The notes under the pieces are model-generated. The model saw nothing but the letters and a program-made list of their open reading frames with translations, searched no databases and had not been told where the DNA came from. The translations under genes were made by a program, and so were the position numbers. Below, piece after piece: positions 36,297-46,011 of a stretch of DNA of 64,000 bases. The first letter of the stretch is position 1, and each line of letters begins with the position of its first letter. The DNA is from an uncultured Brachyspira sp. (lineage in GTDB: Bacteria; Spirochaetota; Brachyspiria; Brachyspirales; Brachyspiraceae). The DNA lies in the NCBI RefSeq assembly GCF_944388875.1, contig NZ_CALXKQ010000003.1, positions 124,001 through 188,000 on the forward strand, read 5' to 3'.

Positions 36297-36965
36297 ATGA
36301 AAAAAATATTAATTACCGCACTATTATTCACAGTTTTATTTTCATCTTATCTTTTTCCAGCATTTGAGTTATCATTAATTCCTAAATTCGGTCTTCAGAT
36401 TAATCTTCCTAATACAGTTTCATCAGAATATAAATTAAACAATTATATGAGCTTAGAACCTAAATTAGATATTAATTTGCAGTTAGGATATAAATTTAAA
36501 ATTAATAACAATATATTAAACGGCATAAGTTTATTATTTGATACTGGTTTTGACGGAACTTTTATATCTATAAGAAATCCGTATACATATCAGGTTAATA
36601 AAATAGATATATTATCTTTGTACACAGGAATTGGTTTGAAATTTGAATTTAATGCTTTTAAAAGCAATTTAGCCTTGCCTACAAATATGGCTATAGGTAT
36701 TGCATCAGGTGCAAAATATGGTATTCTAACAGGAAAAGATTTAAACTTAAATAGAATACCAATATCAGCTTATGTAAGACTTACTTTAGAAGACAGGTTT
36801 TATCAAACTGAAAAATATGCATTCTTAGTTTCACTAGATATGTTTTATGAATATATGTTCTTCAATAAAAATGATATGAATAAACTTTTTAACTCATATA
36901 ATGTTAAAGATTATCATTCCATAGGCTTTACATTAGGAATAGGAATGATGTTTGGAAATAAATAA
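36297..36965 (+). CDS. Predicted outer-membrane beta-barrel protein behind a variable repeat
   Basis: 222 aa. A signal peptide (KKILITALLFTVLFSSYLFPA, cut probably near 22) leads to a mature part rich in alternating hydrophobic/polar segments ending in the strand IGFTLGIGMMFGNK, as in small barrels. No cysteine and no known family. AAGGA stands seven bases before the ATG. It is the only complete gene after the (AATC)19 leader, so its amount may vary with repeat length. Confidence 0.65.
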   Translation: MKKILITALLFTVLFSSYLFPAFELSLIPKFGLQINLPNTVSSEYKLNNYMSLEPKLDINLQLGYKFKINNNILNGISLLFDTGFDGTFISIRNPYTYQVNKIDILSLYTGIGLKFEFNAFKSNLALPTNMAIGIASGAKYGILTGKDLNLNRIPISAYVRLTLEDRFYQTEKYAFLVSLDMFYEYMFFNKNDMNKLFNSYNVKDYHSIGFTLGIGMMFGNK

Positions 36966-37035
36966 AAAGTTCTAATCATCATTTTATTTTAAGCTTTATA
37001 TACTCATGCCGAGATTTTATATATGAATATAACTA

Positions 37036-37232
37036 GACTTGTTTCAAAAATACTTAAAAATATTATATATAAAATTTTCATAAATTATAAAAATAATGTT
37101 TTATACATTATACAGTATATTATTTCAATATATAAATATATAGTTATTTACTTGCCGACACCAAAGGCAGACTTCATCGGCATGCAGGTCTAGTCCCCAC
37201 AATCATAAATAAAATTACTTTTGAAATAAGTC
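37036..37232. mobile_element. Miniature inverted-repeat element, copy 3 (197 bp, inverted)
   Basis: Ends GACTTGTTTCAAAAATACTT and AATTACTTTTGAAATAAGTC. Compared with copies 1, 2 and 6 it is in the opposite orientation (the CTAATTTTATTTA side lies on the right). Inside is a G/C-rich tract, 37153-37200, with TGCCGA/TCGGCA arms that stand out from the A/T-rich surroundings. TA precedes the left end. It lies in the gap between the barrel protein and the second chemoreceptor; nothing else is recognisable between 36966 and 37262. Confidence 0.7.
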
Positions 37233-37262
37233 TGTTGCTAAATTATATAATCAATTATTAAA

Positions 37263-39200
37263 TTATTTCAATTTAAAATAATCTATAGCCTTAATCAATT
37301 CCTTAGATTCATTTAATAATGCCTCAGATGCTGAAGTTGCTTCAGTAACTAAAGCAGCATTTTTTTGTAATGAAGAATCAATATTGCTTATAGCGGCATT
37401 AACCTGTTCTATACCTTTTTCATGTTCCTGAGAAGCAGCATTTATTTTGTACATTATACTAGAAGCATTATCCATTTTCTCAGATATCTCTATGAATATA
37501 TTTTTAGACTCTTGTACGCTTTTAGCAGCTAAGTGTATTTTTTCATTACTATCTGTTATTAGTGATGTGATATTTTTTACAGATTCCTGAGTATTTTGTG
37601 CTAAGTTTCTTACCTCGCTTGCTACAACAGCAAATCCCCTTCCCTGATCTCCAGCACGTGCAGCCTCAACAGAAGCATTTAAAGCAAGTATATTAGTTTG
37701 AAAAGCAATATCTTCTATAAGTTTTGTAATATCCATTATCTTTTTACTAGACTCATAAACATGATCCATCTTATTTACACTCTCTTCAACTATAGCTCCT
37801 GCTTTATCTAAATATATTTTAGCATCAGAAACAATAGAAGTACTTTTAGAAACTCCATCAGTCGATTCTTTTATAGCACTAGCCATTTGATTCATAGAAG
37901 CAGCAGTTTCCTCCAAACTTGATGCCTGAGATTCTGTTCTAGCTGATAAATCATTATTTCCAAGCAAAACCTCATTGGCAGCATTCGATACCATTTCAGC
38001 TGAATTTCTTACTGTATTAATAATACTATTAAAATTATTCATAGCCTTTTCCCATCCGCGTGCAATATCTCCCCACTCATCCCTTCTCTTGCTAAATCCT
38101 TTAGGTATCTCTATAGTCAAATCTCCGTCTGCCATACCCAATATATCTTTAGAAAGCATCGCTATTATTTTTGATACTCTGTTTCTTATAATAAAAGGTG
38201 TTACTATAGAAGCTACAATGAGTATTATAATAAGTACAGCCAATACTATATTTCTTAATATATAACTATCTTTAAATAAAATTTCATTTGGAACCAATAT
38301 TTTCAAAATCCAATATTTGCCTTTTGTAATTTCTATAGGAAAAAAGATATATGTAACATCTTTTTGAAGTTTTTCGCTATATGCCTGTAATATAGTGTTT
38401 TCACCAGACTTTATTTTTTCAAGAATACTATAATTTTTATAATAAGGATAAACATCATAAATATTTTTTAATATATTATTTTCATTTTGCCCATCATAGA
38501 TAGTATAACCAGCATCATCATAAAGAGCAATTTCTGTACCTTCAAAAGGCTTTACATTTTTTAATATGCTGCTTATAGAATCAACAAAAATATCTGCTAA
38601 AATAACACCTATAAATTTATTGTTATTATCATTTACTGGAATACACCATGTAAATAAAACCTTCCCTTTAGTAACAGCAGACTCATATATACTTGTCATA
38701 TAATTATCTCCTATTCTCCTAGGCTCAGTATAATAATCTAAACTAAAACTATTTGTCGGAAGATATGAAACCCCATTTTGAGATATGTAATAAGTGAATC
38801 TTCCATTTCCAACTCCATATTCATTTAAAGCAATAAAATCAGCGTCATTTCCAATTATATTAGGTTCAAATGCAATAGAAAGAGCACTTATAGAACTAGA
38901 AAGAGAATTAAAAAAATTGTATGTCTGTTTCTCATAAACCTTCCTGTCTCTTATTCCATCTTTATATAAATTTTCAAAAACAATTTTCAGCCCCATCATA
39001 TCATGTAAGTTTTGTTCTATTTCGCTTTTTATATTATTAGCTTCGCCTTTGGAACTTTCAAGCAAAACTTTATAAGAAAGCTCTTTGCTTATTTTATTAA
39101 CATAAGATATGATAAAAGTATTTGATATTATTATCATAATCAGTATTGGAACTAATATAGCAATAGTTATTTTTAATTGTAAGCTCAATTTTTTAAACAT
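37263..39200 (-). CDS. Methyl-accepting chemotaxis protein with dCache sensor (second paralogue)
   Basis: 645 aa from the ATG at 39200 (AAGGGA seven bases upstream); the longer ORF to 39257 adds an unsupported hydrophobic extension. TM helix at about 10-32, periplasmic Cache-type sensor to about 315, second TM, HAMP and the signalling domain with tip [18 protein letters not shown]. The signalling part is nearly the same as that of the receptor at 3033-4967 (runs such as [16 protein letters not shown]), while the sensor differs (for example [18 protein letters not shown]). Two divergent sensors on one signalling module suggest duplication and ligand change. Confidence 0.93.
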   Translation of the reverse strand: MFKKLSLQLKITIAILVPILIMIIISNTFIISYVNKISKELSYKVLLESSKGEANNIKSEIEQNLHDMMGLKIVFENLYKDGIRDRKVYEKQTYNFFNSLSSSISALSIAFEPNIIGNDADFIALNEYGVGNGRFTYYISQNGVSYLPTNSFSLDYYTEPRRIGDNYMTSIYESAVTKGKVLFTWCIPVNDNNNKFIGVILADIFVDSISSILKNVKPFEGTEIALYDDAGYTIYDGQNENNILKNIYDVYPYYKNYSILEKIKSGENTILQAYSEKLQKDVTYIFFPIEITKGKYWILKILVPNEILFKDSYILRNIVLAVLIIILIVASIVTPFIIRNRVSKIIAMLSKDILGMADGDLTIEIPKGFSKRRDEWGDIARGWEKAMNNFNSIINTVRNSAEMVSNAANEVLLGNNDLSARTESQASSLEETAASMNQMASAIKESTDGVSKSTSIVSDAKIYLDKAGAIVEESVNKMDHVYESSKKIMDITKLIEDIAFQTNILALNASVEAARAGDQGRGFAVVASEVRNLAQNTQESVKNITSLITDSNEKIHLAAKSVQESKNIFIEISEKMDNASSIMYKINAASQEHEKGIEQVNAAISNIDSSLQKNAALVTEATSASEALLNESKELIKAIDYFKLK

Positions 39201-39396
39201 ATGATTTTCCCTTATAATTATACAAATATATTTTAATAAAAATAAAATATATTTCAATAAAAAAATTATTTATTAAAAAAAATTATTAATTAGTTTATAA
39301 TAACATAAATATGCATTTTAGAGAAATAATAACTTTATTTTTTTTACGTATAATGTATAATTTAATAAATAAAAAACTAATTAAAAAGAGGTATTT

Positions 39397-39600
39397 ATGG
39401 AAGTATCAGATAGAAGCTGGCTTGTTACATTACTTTTAGCTATATTTTTACCATTTCATAGATTTTATGTAGGTAAAATATGGACTGGTATATTGTATTG
39501 GATAACAGCAGGAGGATTTGGTATATGGTATATAATAGACATTGTAATGATATTATTAGACAAATTCACTGATAAAGAAGGAAGAAAACTAAGAAAATAA
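39397..39600 (+). CDS. TM2-domain protein
   Basis: 67-aa membrane protein. It carries the TM2 pattern: SWLVTLLLAIFLPFHRFYVGKIWTG (first helix and HRFYxGK turn) and GGFGIWYIIDIVMIL (second helix with the acidic GxWxxxD motif). AAAAGAGG precedes the ATG. Family members are small two-helix proteins of unknown function. It stands alone before the Na/Pi cotransporter gene, 86 bases away. Confidence 0.85.
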   Translation: MEVSDRSWLVTLLLAIFLPFHRFYVGKIWTGILYWITAGGFGIWYIIDIVMILLDKFTDKEGRKLRK

Positions 39601-39686
39601 TCATATTGACTTTTTAATGCTATATGATATCTTTAAAAAAATTTTTATTTATGAATTAAATTAATAAACTAATTGCGGATAAATAT

Positions 39687-41357
39687 ATGTTTTTAAACCT
39701 AACTTTCTCATTAATTGGCGGTTTTGGGCTTTTTATGTATGGCTTGAAAGTATTTTCAGACGGATTACAAGAAAGTACAGAAAATGCTCTAAAAGAAATT
39801 CTGCATAAGGTAACTCAAAATAAAATATTTGGAATAGCTTTAGGTTTTTTAATAACGGCTATAGTACAATCAAGCAGTGCGGTTACAGTTATGGTAGTGA
39901 GTTTTGTAAATGCCAATATACTTACCCTCTCTCAGGCTATAAATATAATACTTGGTGCTAATATAGGTACTACTGTTACAGGATGGATAATATCATTAAA
40001 TATAGATGTTCTTGCATTGCCATCTCTCGGCATAGGATCAATTATAGTAATATTCGGTTCTGAAAATAGAAAGCTAAGATTCTTTGGTGAAATACTAATG
40101 GGTTTTGGTATGATTTTCTACGGACTTATACTTATGAAAATGGCTTTTGAAGGAGTAAGAGGTTCTGAAGACTTTGAAAAAGTATTTCTAATGGCAAATG
40201 CAGATACTATGTATGGAAGATTTTTATGCGTAGTCATAGGTATGGTGGTTACTGCAATAATACAATCGAGCAGTGCTGCATTGGGCGTTACAATATCTCT
40301 TGCTACTGTTGGTTTAATAGATTATCCTACAGCTGTTGCATTGATACTTGGACAAAATATTGGTACTACAATAACCGCAGTTCTTGCCACATTAGGAGCA
40401 TCAACTAATGCCAAAAGAGCGGCTTTAGTTCACTGTTTATTTAATATAATTGGTGTTATATATATGTTTTTCCTATTCCCATACTATATTAAATTAGTAA
40501 ATATTGTAGTTGGATTTATGAATATAGGGGCTCCTGATTTAGTTGTTAATAATAAATATATAAACATATCCTTTTATATAGCAGCGGCACATACTATCTT
40601 CAATATAGTAAACGTTATAGTCTTTTATTTCCTAACAGGAAAATTAGAAAAAATAGTATGCATTATTATAAAAGATAAAGATTCTGAAAAACATATAAGC
40701 GTATTAGTAGACAGACTTTTAAATATGCCTATATCTGCAGAAATAGAAGTAAGAAAAGAAGTTGCCTATATGGGTGAAACTGCTAAAAAAATGATAGCTA
40801 GAATACAGCAATTATTTGATAATCCAAGCGAGAGAATATTAAATAAGATTAGAGATCATGAAAAGATGCTGGATAATACTGATAATGAAATACATACATT
40901 TTTACTTAAGTTACTTGGAAAAAACACATTAAATTCTGCAGATATTGCCTCATTAATTAATATAAGCACATATTATGAAAATTTAGGGGATAATTTAAAA
41001 GACTTGGCAAAAGCAATAATCAAAGGAAATGAAAAAAAGACACTATTTAATGATACTCAGAAGCATGACATATTAACAATGCTTGATAATAATATGAAAT
41101 TTATAGATTATTTATCAAGTTTAATACTTGAATACTACTCTCTAAATAAAGAAAAAACTTATGAAGAAGCCATGCAGAAATACCATGAAATAAAAGGCTT
41201 TTACTATGAAGCTAGACAAAGACATTATGATAATGTAGATAAATCATTGATACCAGCTTTAAATGCACATTTATATGGAGATGTATTAGTTTATTTTAAT
41301 AGATCTATTTCTAATCTTGTTAATATAGTAGAAGCTATAACAGGAAAAGATAAATAA
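39687..41357 (+). CDS. Na/Pi cotransporter family protein with C-terminal PhoU-like domain
   Basis: 556 aa. Two inverted NptA/NaPi-II repeats, GLFMYGLKVFSDGLQ with QSSSAVTVMVVSFVNA (about 58-73) and QSSSAALGVTISLATVG (about 193-209), each containing the QSSS motif, make the sodium-coupled phosphate channel in the inner membrane. Each is followed by a GxNIGTT stretch (ILGANIGTTVTG, ILGQNIGTTITA). Residues from about 340 are a helical PhoU-like bundle, probably sensing phosphate. GGAT before the ATG is weak. The gene is followed after 18 bases by fcl and may be co-transcribed. Confidence 0.9.
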   Translation: MFLNLTFSLIGGFGLFMYGLKVFSDGLQESTENALKEILHKVTQNKIFGIALGFLITAIVQSSSAVTVMVVSFVNANILTLSQAINIILGANIGTTVTGWIISLNIDVLALPSLGIGSIIVIFGSENRKLRFFGEILMGFGMIFYGLILMKMAFEGVRGSEDFEKVFLMANADTMYGRFLCVVIGMVVTAIIQSSSAALGVTISLATVGLIDYPTAVALILGQNIGTTITAVLATLGASTNAKRAALVHCLFNIIGVIYMFFLFPYYIKLVNIVVGFMNIGAPDLVVNNKYINISFYIAAAHTIFNIVNVIVFYFLTGKLEKIVCIIIKDKDSEKHISVLVDRLLNMPISAEIEVRKEVAYMGETAKKMIARIQQLFDNPSERILNKIRDHEKMLDNTDNEIHTFLLKLLGKNTLNSADIASLINISTYYENLGDNLKDLAKAIIKGNEKKTLFNDTQKHDILTMLDNNMKFIDYLSSLILEYYSLNKEKTYEEAMQKYHEIKGFYYEARQRHYDNVDKSLIPALNAHLYGDVLVYFNRSISNLVNIVEAITGKDK

Positions 41358-41375
41358 AATAAAAGGATAATTATT

Positions 41376-42311
41376 TTGAAAAAAGTATATATAGCTGGAC
41401 ATAAAGGTTTAGTAGGCAGTGCAATAGACAGAGTACTTACTAAAAACGTTTACACAAATATAATAAGAAAAACTCATTCAGAATTAGATTTAAGAAACAG
41501 AGAAGAAGTTTTCGATTTTTTTAAAAAAGAAAAACCAAATTGGGTATTTTTATCAGCGGCAAAGGTAGGAGGAATATATGCTAATAATACATATCCAGTT
41601 GATTTTCTTCTTTACAATCTGCAGATACAGAACAATATAATAGAAGCATCTTATGAAAACAATGTAGAAAAATTAATGTTTTTAGGTTCAAGCTGCATAT
41701 ATCCTAAAGAATGTCCTCAGCCTATTAAAGAAGAATATCTGCTTTCAGGATATTTGGAAAGTACAAACAGACCTTATGCATTGGCAAAGATTGCAGGTAT
41801 AGAATTATGTGATGCTTATAACAGACAGTATAATACAAATTATATAGCTGTTATGCCATGCAATCTATATGGAATAAATGATAATTATCACCCTGAAAAT
41901 GCTCATGTAATACCAATGCTTATAAGACGTTTTCATGAGGCAAAAATAAATAATTTAAAAGAAACTGTTATTTGGGGAAGCGGCACTCCATTAAGAGAAT
42001 TTATGTTTTCTGATGATTTAGCAGAAGCATGTCTTTATCTAATGGAAAATAAAAATGCTGAAGATATAGGAAGATTTATAAATATAGGTTCTGGAAAAGA
42101 AGTTACTATTAAAGAACTTGCAGATTTAATAAAAAAAGTTATAGGATTTGAAGGCAATATAAAATTAGATAGTTCTAAACCAGACGGCACTATGAGAAAG
42201 CTGCTTGATGTATCAAAAATAAATTCTTTGGGATGGAAATACAAAACAGAATTGGAAGACGGATTAAAAATAGCGTACAATGATTTTTTAAATAATTATA
42301 ATAATAAATAA
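41376..42311 (+). CDS. fcl: GDP-L-fucose synthase
   Basis: 311-aa bifunctional epimerase-reductase making GDP-L-fucose from GDP-4-keto-6-deoxymannose with NADPH. Nucleotide loop [11 protein letters not shown] at about 7-17, catalytic YALAK (Tyr and Lys) at about 136-140, SSCIYP (Ser) at about 107-112 and MPCNLYG. The start is TTG at 41376, with AAGGA eight bases before it. It forms an operon with gmd and a GT10 fucosyltransferase. Confidence 0.94.
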   Translation: MKKVYIAGHKGLVGSAIDRVLTKNVYTNIIRKTHSELDLRNREEVFDFFKKEKPNWVFLSAAKVGGIYANNTYPVDFLLYNLQIQNNIIEASYENNVEKLMFLGSSCIYPKECPQPIKEEYLLSGYLESTNRPYALAKIAGIELCDAYNRQYNTNYIAVMPCNLYGINDNYHPENAHVIPMLIRRFHEAKINNLKETVIWGSGTPLREFMFSDDLAEACLYLMENKNAEDIGRFINIGSGKEVTIKELADLIKKVIGFEGNIKLDSSKPDGTMRKLLDVSKINSLGWKYKTELEDGLKIAYNDFLNNYNNK

Positions 42312-42330
42312 AAAATATAAGGAAAATTTA

Positions 42331-43332
42331 ATGAAAAAAGCACTTATTACAGGAATTACAGGACAAGACGGTTCATATTTAGCAGAACTTTTATTAGAAA
42401 AAGGTTATGAAATACATGGAATCATTAGAAGAAGTTCATCTTTTAACACTGAAAGAATAGATCATTTATACAAAGATCCGCATATTAATGATGTAAAAAT
42501 GTTTCTCCATTACGGAGATTTATCAGACAGTTCCAATCTATCAAGATTATTAGAAAAAATAGAGCCTGATGAAATATATAATTTGGCCGCACAAAGCCAT
42601 GTAAGGGTTAGTTTTGATATGCCTGAATATACAGCTGATGTTGTAGGGCTTGGAACGATTAGAATACTTGATGCTATAAAAGAAACACAGATTAAAACTA
42701 AATTCTATCAGGCATCAACAAGTGAATTATACGGAAAAGTAGTTGAAACTCCTCAGACAGAAAAAACACCTTTTTATCCTAGAAGCCCTTATGCATGTGC
42801 TAAATTATATTCATATTGGATTACTGTTAATTATAGAGAAAGTTATGACATGTATGCATGTAATGGTATATTATTTAACCATGAAAGTCCAAGACGCGGT
42901 GAAACTTTTGTTACAAAAAAGATTACTCATGCTATTGCTAAAATATTAAATAAAGAACAGGATAAATTATACCTAGGAAATTTAGATTCCAAAAGGGATT
43001 GGGGATATGCAAAAGATTATGTAGAGGCTATGTGGCTTATGCTTCAGCAGGAAAAGGCTGATGATTATGTTATAGCTACAGGAGAAACACATTCTGTACG
43101 TGAATTCCTTGATGAAGCTTTCGGACTTGTGGGACTTGATTGGAAAAAATATGTTGAGATAGACCCTAGATATTACAGACCTGCGGAAGTTGATTTGCTA
43201 TTAGGAGATCCTGCTAAGGCTAAAGAAAAATTAGGATGGAAACCTAAAACTACATTTAAAGAATTAGTAAAAATAATGCTTGAGTACGATTTAAAAAGTG
43301 TCGGCTTAAGTTTAGATAAGTTCAAAAATTGA
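42331..43332 (+). CDS. gmd: GDP-mannose 4,6-dehydratase
   Basis: 333-aa short-chain dehydrogenase converting GDP-mannose to the 4-keto-6-deoxy sugar, the substrate of Fcl. Marks: [20 protein letters not shown] at about 7-26, [19 protein letters not shown], and YACAK (Tyr/Lys) with the [11 protein letters not shown] loop. Conserved [14 protein letters not shown] follows. AAGGA precedes the ATG. It starts 20 bases after fcl and overlaps the fucosyltransferase start region. Confidence 0.96.
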   Translation: MKKALITGITGQDGSYLAELLLEKGYEIHGIIRRSSSFNTERIDHLYKDPHINDVKMFLHYGDLSDSSNLSRLLEKIEPDEIYNLAAQSHVRVSFDMPEYTADVVGLGTIRILDAIKETQIKTKFYQASTSELYGKVVETPQTEKTPFYPRSPYACAKLYSYWITVNYRESYDMYACNGILFNHESPRRGETFVTKKITHAIAKILNKEQDKLYLGNLDSKRDWGYAKDYVEAMWLMLQQEKADDYVIATGETHSVREFLDEAFGLVGLDWKKYVEIDPRYYRPAEVDLLLGDPAKAKEKLGWKPKTTFKELVKIMLEYDLKSVGLSLDKFKN

Positions 43333-43337
43333 ATTTT

Positions 43338-44438
43338 ATGAACAATAAACTATTATTAAAAAAAAATTTAATAGAATATTTAGTATGGCTTGTACCAATA
43401 AAAAGCATAAGAAATAAAATAAGAATCAATTCAATTTATTTAAAAGATTTAGGATACAGGATAAATTATAATCATTATAAAAATAATATAAAAAATAAAA
43501 AAACTTTCTTTTCAAAAAATAACTGGGATGTTAATGAGAAAGACTTTACTAATAACTATTTCTATAAGCTGATAAAAAATAATTATATTAATGATTTAGA
43601 AATTAGTTATAATGCTGATATAGATTTTTTTGGTCCTATTGGAAAAAGATATTTTTTAGAAAATTCTAAAGCTAAAATAAAAATTTTCTATACTGGAGAA
43701 TGCGTATCTAAACATGCCATTAACAAAACTTGGAGTGAATATTCAGATAATTGCATTAATGATGTCGATTTATCACTTAGTTTTGACAGACTAGATGAAG
43801 ATAAATATACAAATTATGTACGTTTTCCTATTTGGATATTTTATCACTTTCACGGATTATTAGATAATAAAAATTATACTAAAGATAATATAAAAAAAGT
43901 GATAGATGATATTAATAATGCCAAATATAAAAAAAATAAATTTGCTTCATTAGTAGCCAGTCATGATGAATCTGGAATAAGAACACAAATGTATAATCAA
44001 ATTTCTAAAATAGATAATATATCATGCCCAAGCAAATTATTTCATAATGATGATACTTTAAAAAAGGATTTTAATAATAATAAAATAGAATATTTAAAAG
44101 ATTTCAAATTTAATATATGCCCTGAAAACACTATAAGCGGCGGATATATAACTGAAAAACTTTTTGATGCATTCAAGGCAGGATGCATACCTATATATAA
44201 TGGTGATGAAAATATAGAACTAGATTTGGTCAATAAAAATGCATTGCTGTTTTTCAAAAAAGATGAAGACAATACAGAACTTATAAAAGAAATAGATAAA
44301 TTAAATAAAGATGATAAATTATTTAATTCTTTTCAAAATCAAATAAAAATATATGACTCTATGGTTGAATATTTATGGGAGAGAAGAACTAAAATTTTAA
44401 ATAGATTAGAAGAACTTATTAATGAAAGATTAAAATAA
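43338..44438 (+). CDS. Family 10 glycosyltransferase (alpha-1,3/4-fucosyltransferase)
   Basis: 366 aa. The C-terminal part holds the GT10 motif FNICPENTISGGYITEKLFDAFKAG at about 256-280 followed by PIYNGDEN, the donor-binding block of bacterial alpha-1,3-fucosyltransferases such as those of Helicobacter. The acceptor-binding N-terminal half is divergent (FFSKNNWDVNEKDFTNN). It should transfer L-fucose from GDP-fucose, supplied by the genes beside it, to a surface glycan. The start is uncertain: a TTG at 43329 lies inside the gmd stop and no ribosome site is clear. Confidence 0.85.
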   Translation: MNNKLLLKKNLIEYLVWLVPIKSIRNKIRINSIYLKDLGYRINYNHYKNNIKNKKTFFSKNNWDVNEKDFTNNYFYKLIKNNYINDLEISYNADIDFFGPIGKRYFLENSKAKIKIFYTGECVSKHAINKTWSEYSDNCINDVDLSLSFDRLDEDKYTNYVRFPIWIFYHFHGLLDNKNYTKDNIKKVIDDINNAKYKKNKFASLVASHDESGIRTQMYNQISKIDNISCPSKLFHNDDTLKKDFNNNKIEYLKDFKFNICPENTISGGYITEKLFDAFKAGCIPIYNGDENIELDLVNKNALLFFKKDEDNTELIKEIDKLNKDDKLFNSFQNQIKIYDSMVEYLWERRTKILNRLEELINERLK

Positions 44439-44452
44439 TATTTTTTATCTAT

Positions 44453-45844
44453 TTATCTATTAACAGGTATTCTCAAAAATATTTCCATACCAATAGAAAG
44501 CACATTGCTGTTTAATTTATTCCATGCTTTTATTTCTGATATATCTATTTTGAATTTTCTAGCAATAATCCAAAGAGTATCGCCTGATCTAACATGATAC
44601 ATTATATCTTTATATTCATAATCAGGAGGAGGCAGAGATTCAAAATATACAAATCTACCCTCTCTTATTCTTTCCTGCTCCTCTTCATACTGTGCCAAAT
44701 CAACCTGCTTGGCATTATCAAGACCCTGAATAGGAATCATAACCTGCTGACCTATATTTAAATTTCTTGATTTTAATTTGTTTATCTCAACTATAGCATT
44801 CATAGGCACATTATAAAATCTAGCCAAATGTGAAAGTGTTTCATTCATTTTTACTTCATGCCTTCTGAATGTTACTCTTTCTTCTGGTTTTATTTTCCCA
44901 AATGTATCATAGAATAATTTTTCTTTGCCCTCAGGAATTCTCAAAGGATATCTAACCATACCAGGAGGAGTTACACCTCTTGCCAAATGAGGATTCAAAG
45001 CCTTCAAATCGGCAATATCAACCTCTATCATCTTTGCAATAATAGATAAATCAGCCGCATCATCAACATAAACTAAATCGCCTTGAGGAAACACAACTTT
45101 GGGCTTATTTACTTTAAAACCGAATTTCTCAGGATTTTTAGCTATTATTACAGCAGCAACATATTTAGGTATATATTCCTGTGTTTCTTTAGGAAGTACC
45201 CCTGCTTCAAGTAAATCCTCAAAATCATTACTTTTAACTTCTCTAATAGCCTTTGATATTCTTCCGCCTCCTGCATTATATGCAATTAATGCAATTACCC
45301 AAGATTTAAAATTCTTATCAAGCCTCACTAAATGATCCGCAGCAGCCTTTGTAGAACGTTCAGGGTCGAATCTGTCATCAGACCAATAATTAACCTTAAG
45401 ATTATATATAGCTCCAGTCATAGGCATAAACTGCCAAAGACCCGCAGCACCAGCATGAGATACAGCCTGAGGATTAAAGCTGCTTTCTATAATAGGAAGA
45501 TAAACTAAATCTTCTGGAACATTCTTTTCTTTAAAAACTTCTTTTATATAGGGTAAATATATCTGTGCCCTGTCAATTATAGTCTGCATATAAGGTTTCC
45601 AGTTACCTTGATACATATTAATATAATATGAAACCCTATCGCTTCTGAAATTATTTACATCAAAACCGCGAAGTTCAACAACCTTAATATCGCGTCCGAG
45701 TGATTCTCCGAATACACTAAGTTCATAAAGATTGACACCTTCCAATGCCTTTCTTATATACATATCAAAAGTATCGCAGGAACTTACAAATAACATTATT
45801 ATTATAAGAAAAATAACTACTATAACTTTTTTTACAGTTTTAAT
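44453..45844 (-). CDS. mltD: MltD-like membrane-bound lytic transglycosylase (SLT plus LysM), unusual start
   Basis: Lipoprotein that cleaves the glycan of peptidoglycan. SLT catalytic domain: LPIIESSFNPQAVSHAGAAGLWQFMPMTG, with the Glu of IIES the likely acid; then VNYWSDDRFDPERSTKAAADHLVRL. Two LysM modules lie at the C-terminus (MNETLSHLARFYNVP and VRSGDTLWIIARKFKI). The obvious ATG at 45796 leaves only six residues before the lipobox Cys (FVSSC). Reading further in frame gives a proper signal, KTVKKVIVVIFLIIIMLFVSSC, open back to ATT at 45842-45844. The real start is therefore probably a non-ATG codon there, or an error in the sequence. Confidence 0.88.
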   Translation of the reverse strand: MKTVKKVIVVIFLIIIMLFVSSCDTFDMYIRKALEGVNLYELSVFGESLGRDIKVVELRGFDVNNFRSDRVSYYINMYQGNWKPYMQTIIDRAQIYLPYIKEVFKEKNVPEDLVYLPIIESSFNPQAVSHAGAAGLWQFMPMTGAIYNLKVNYWSDDRFDPERSTKAAADHLVRLDKNFKSWVIALIAYNAGGGRISKAIREVKSNDFEDLLEAGVLPKETQEYIPKYVAAVIIAKNPEKFGFKVNKPKVVFPQGDLVYVDDAADLSIIAKMIEVDIADLKALNPHLARGVTPPGMVRYPLRIPEGKEKLFYDTFGKIKPEERVTFRRHEVKMNETLSHLARFYNVPMNAIVEINKLKSRNLNIGQQVMIPIQGLDNAKQVDLAQYEEEQERIREGRFVYFESLPPPDYEYKDIMYHVRSGDTLWIIARKFKIDISEIKAWNKLNSNVLSIGMEIFLRIPVNR

Positions 45845-45967
45845 ACAATTACCCGCCTATTTTAAATTTTTTATATATTTAACAATATTATTAAAAGATT
45901 TTCAAGCTATTTTTACATTTTTAAAAATCGGATATTATATATAATAATTTAATACCAAAAATAAAAA

Positions 45968-45991
45968 GAGACAGTATAAAAATACTGCCTC
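45968..45991 (-). terminator. Terminator after the peptide-binding pseudogene
   Basis: Stem GAGACAGTAT/ATACTGCCTC with one mismatch and a 4-base loop, followed by TTTTTATTTTT on the minus strand, 21 bases beyond the stop at 46012. Confidence 0.7.
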
Positions 45992-46011
45992 TATATCTTA
46001 ATCAATTAAAA

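Noticed and set aside
43329-43337. TTG at 43329 as start of the fucosyltransferase
   Set aside because: It overlaps the gmd stop codon without a ribosome site; the ATG at 43338 is equally possible and simpler. The choice remains open.
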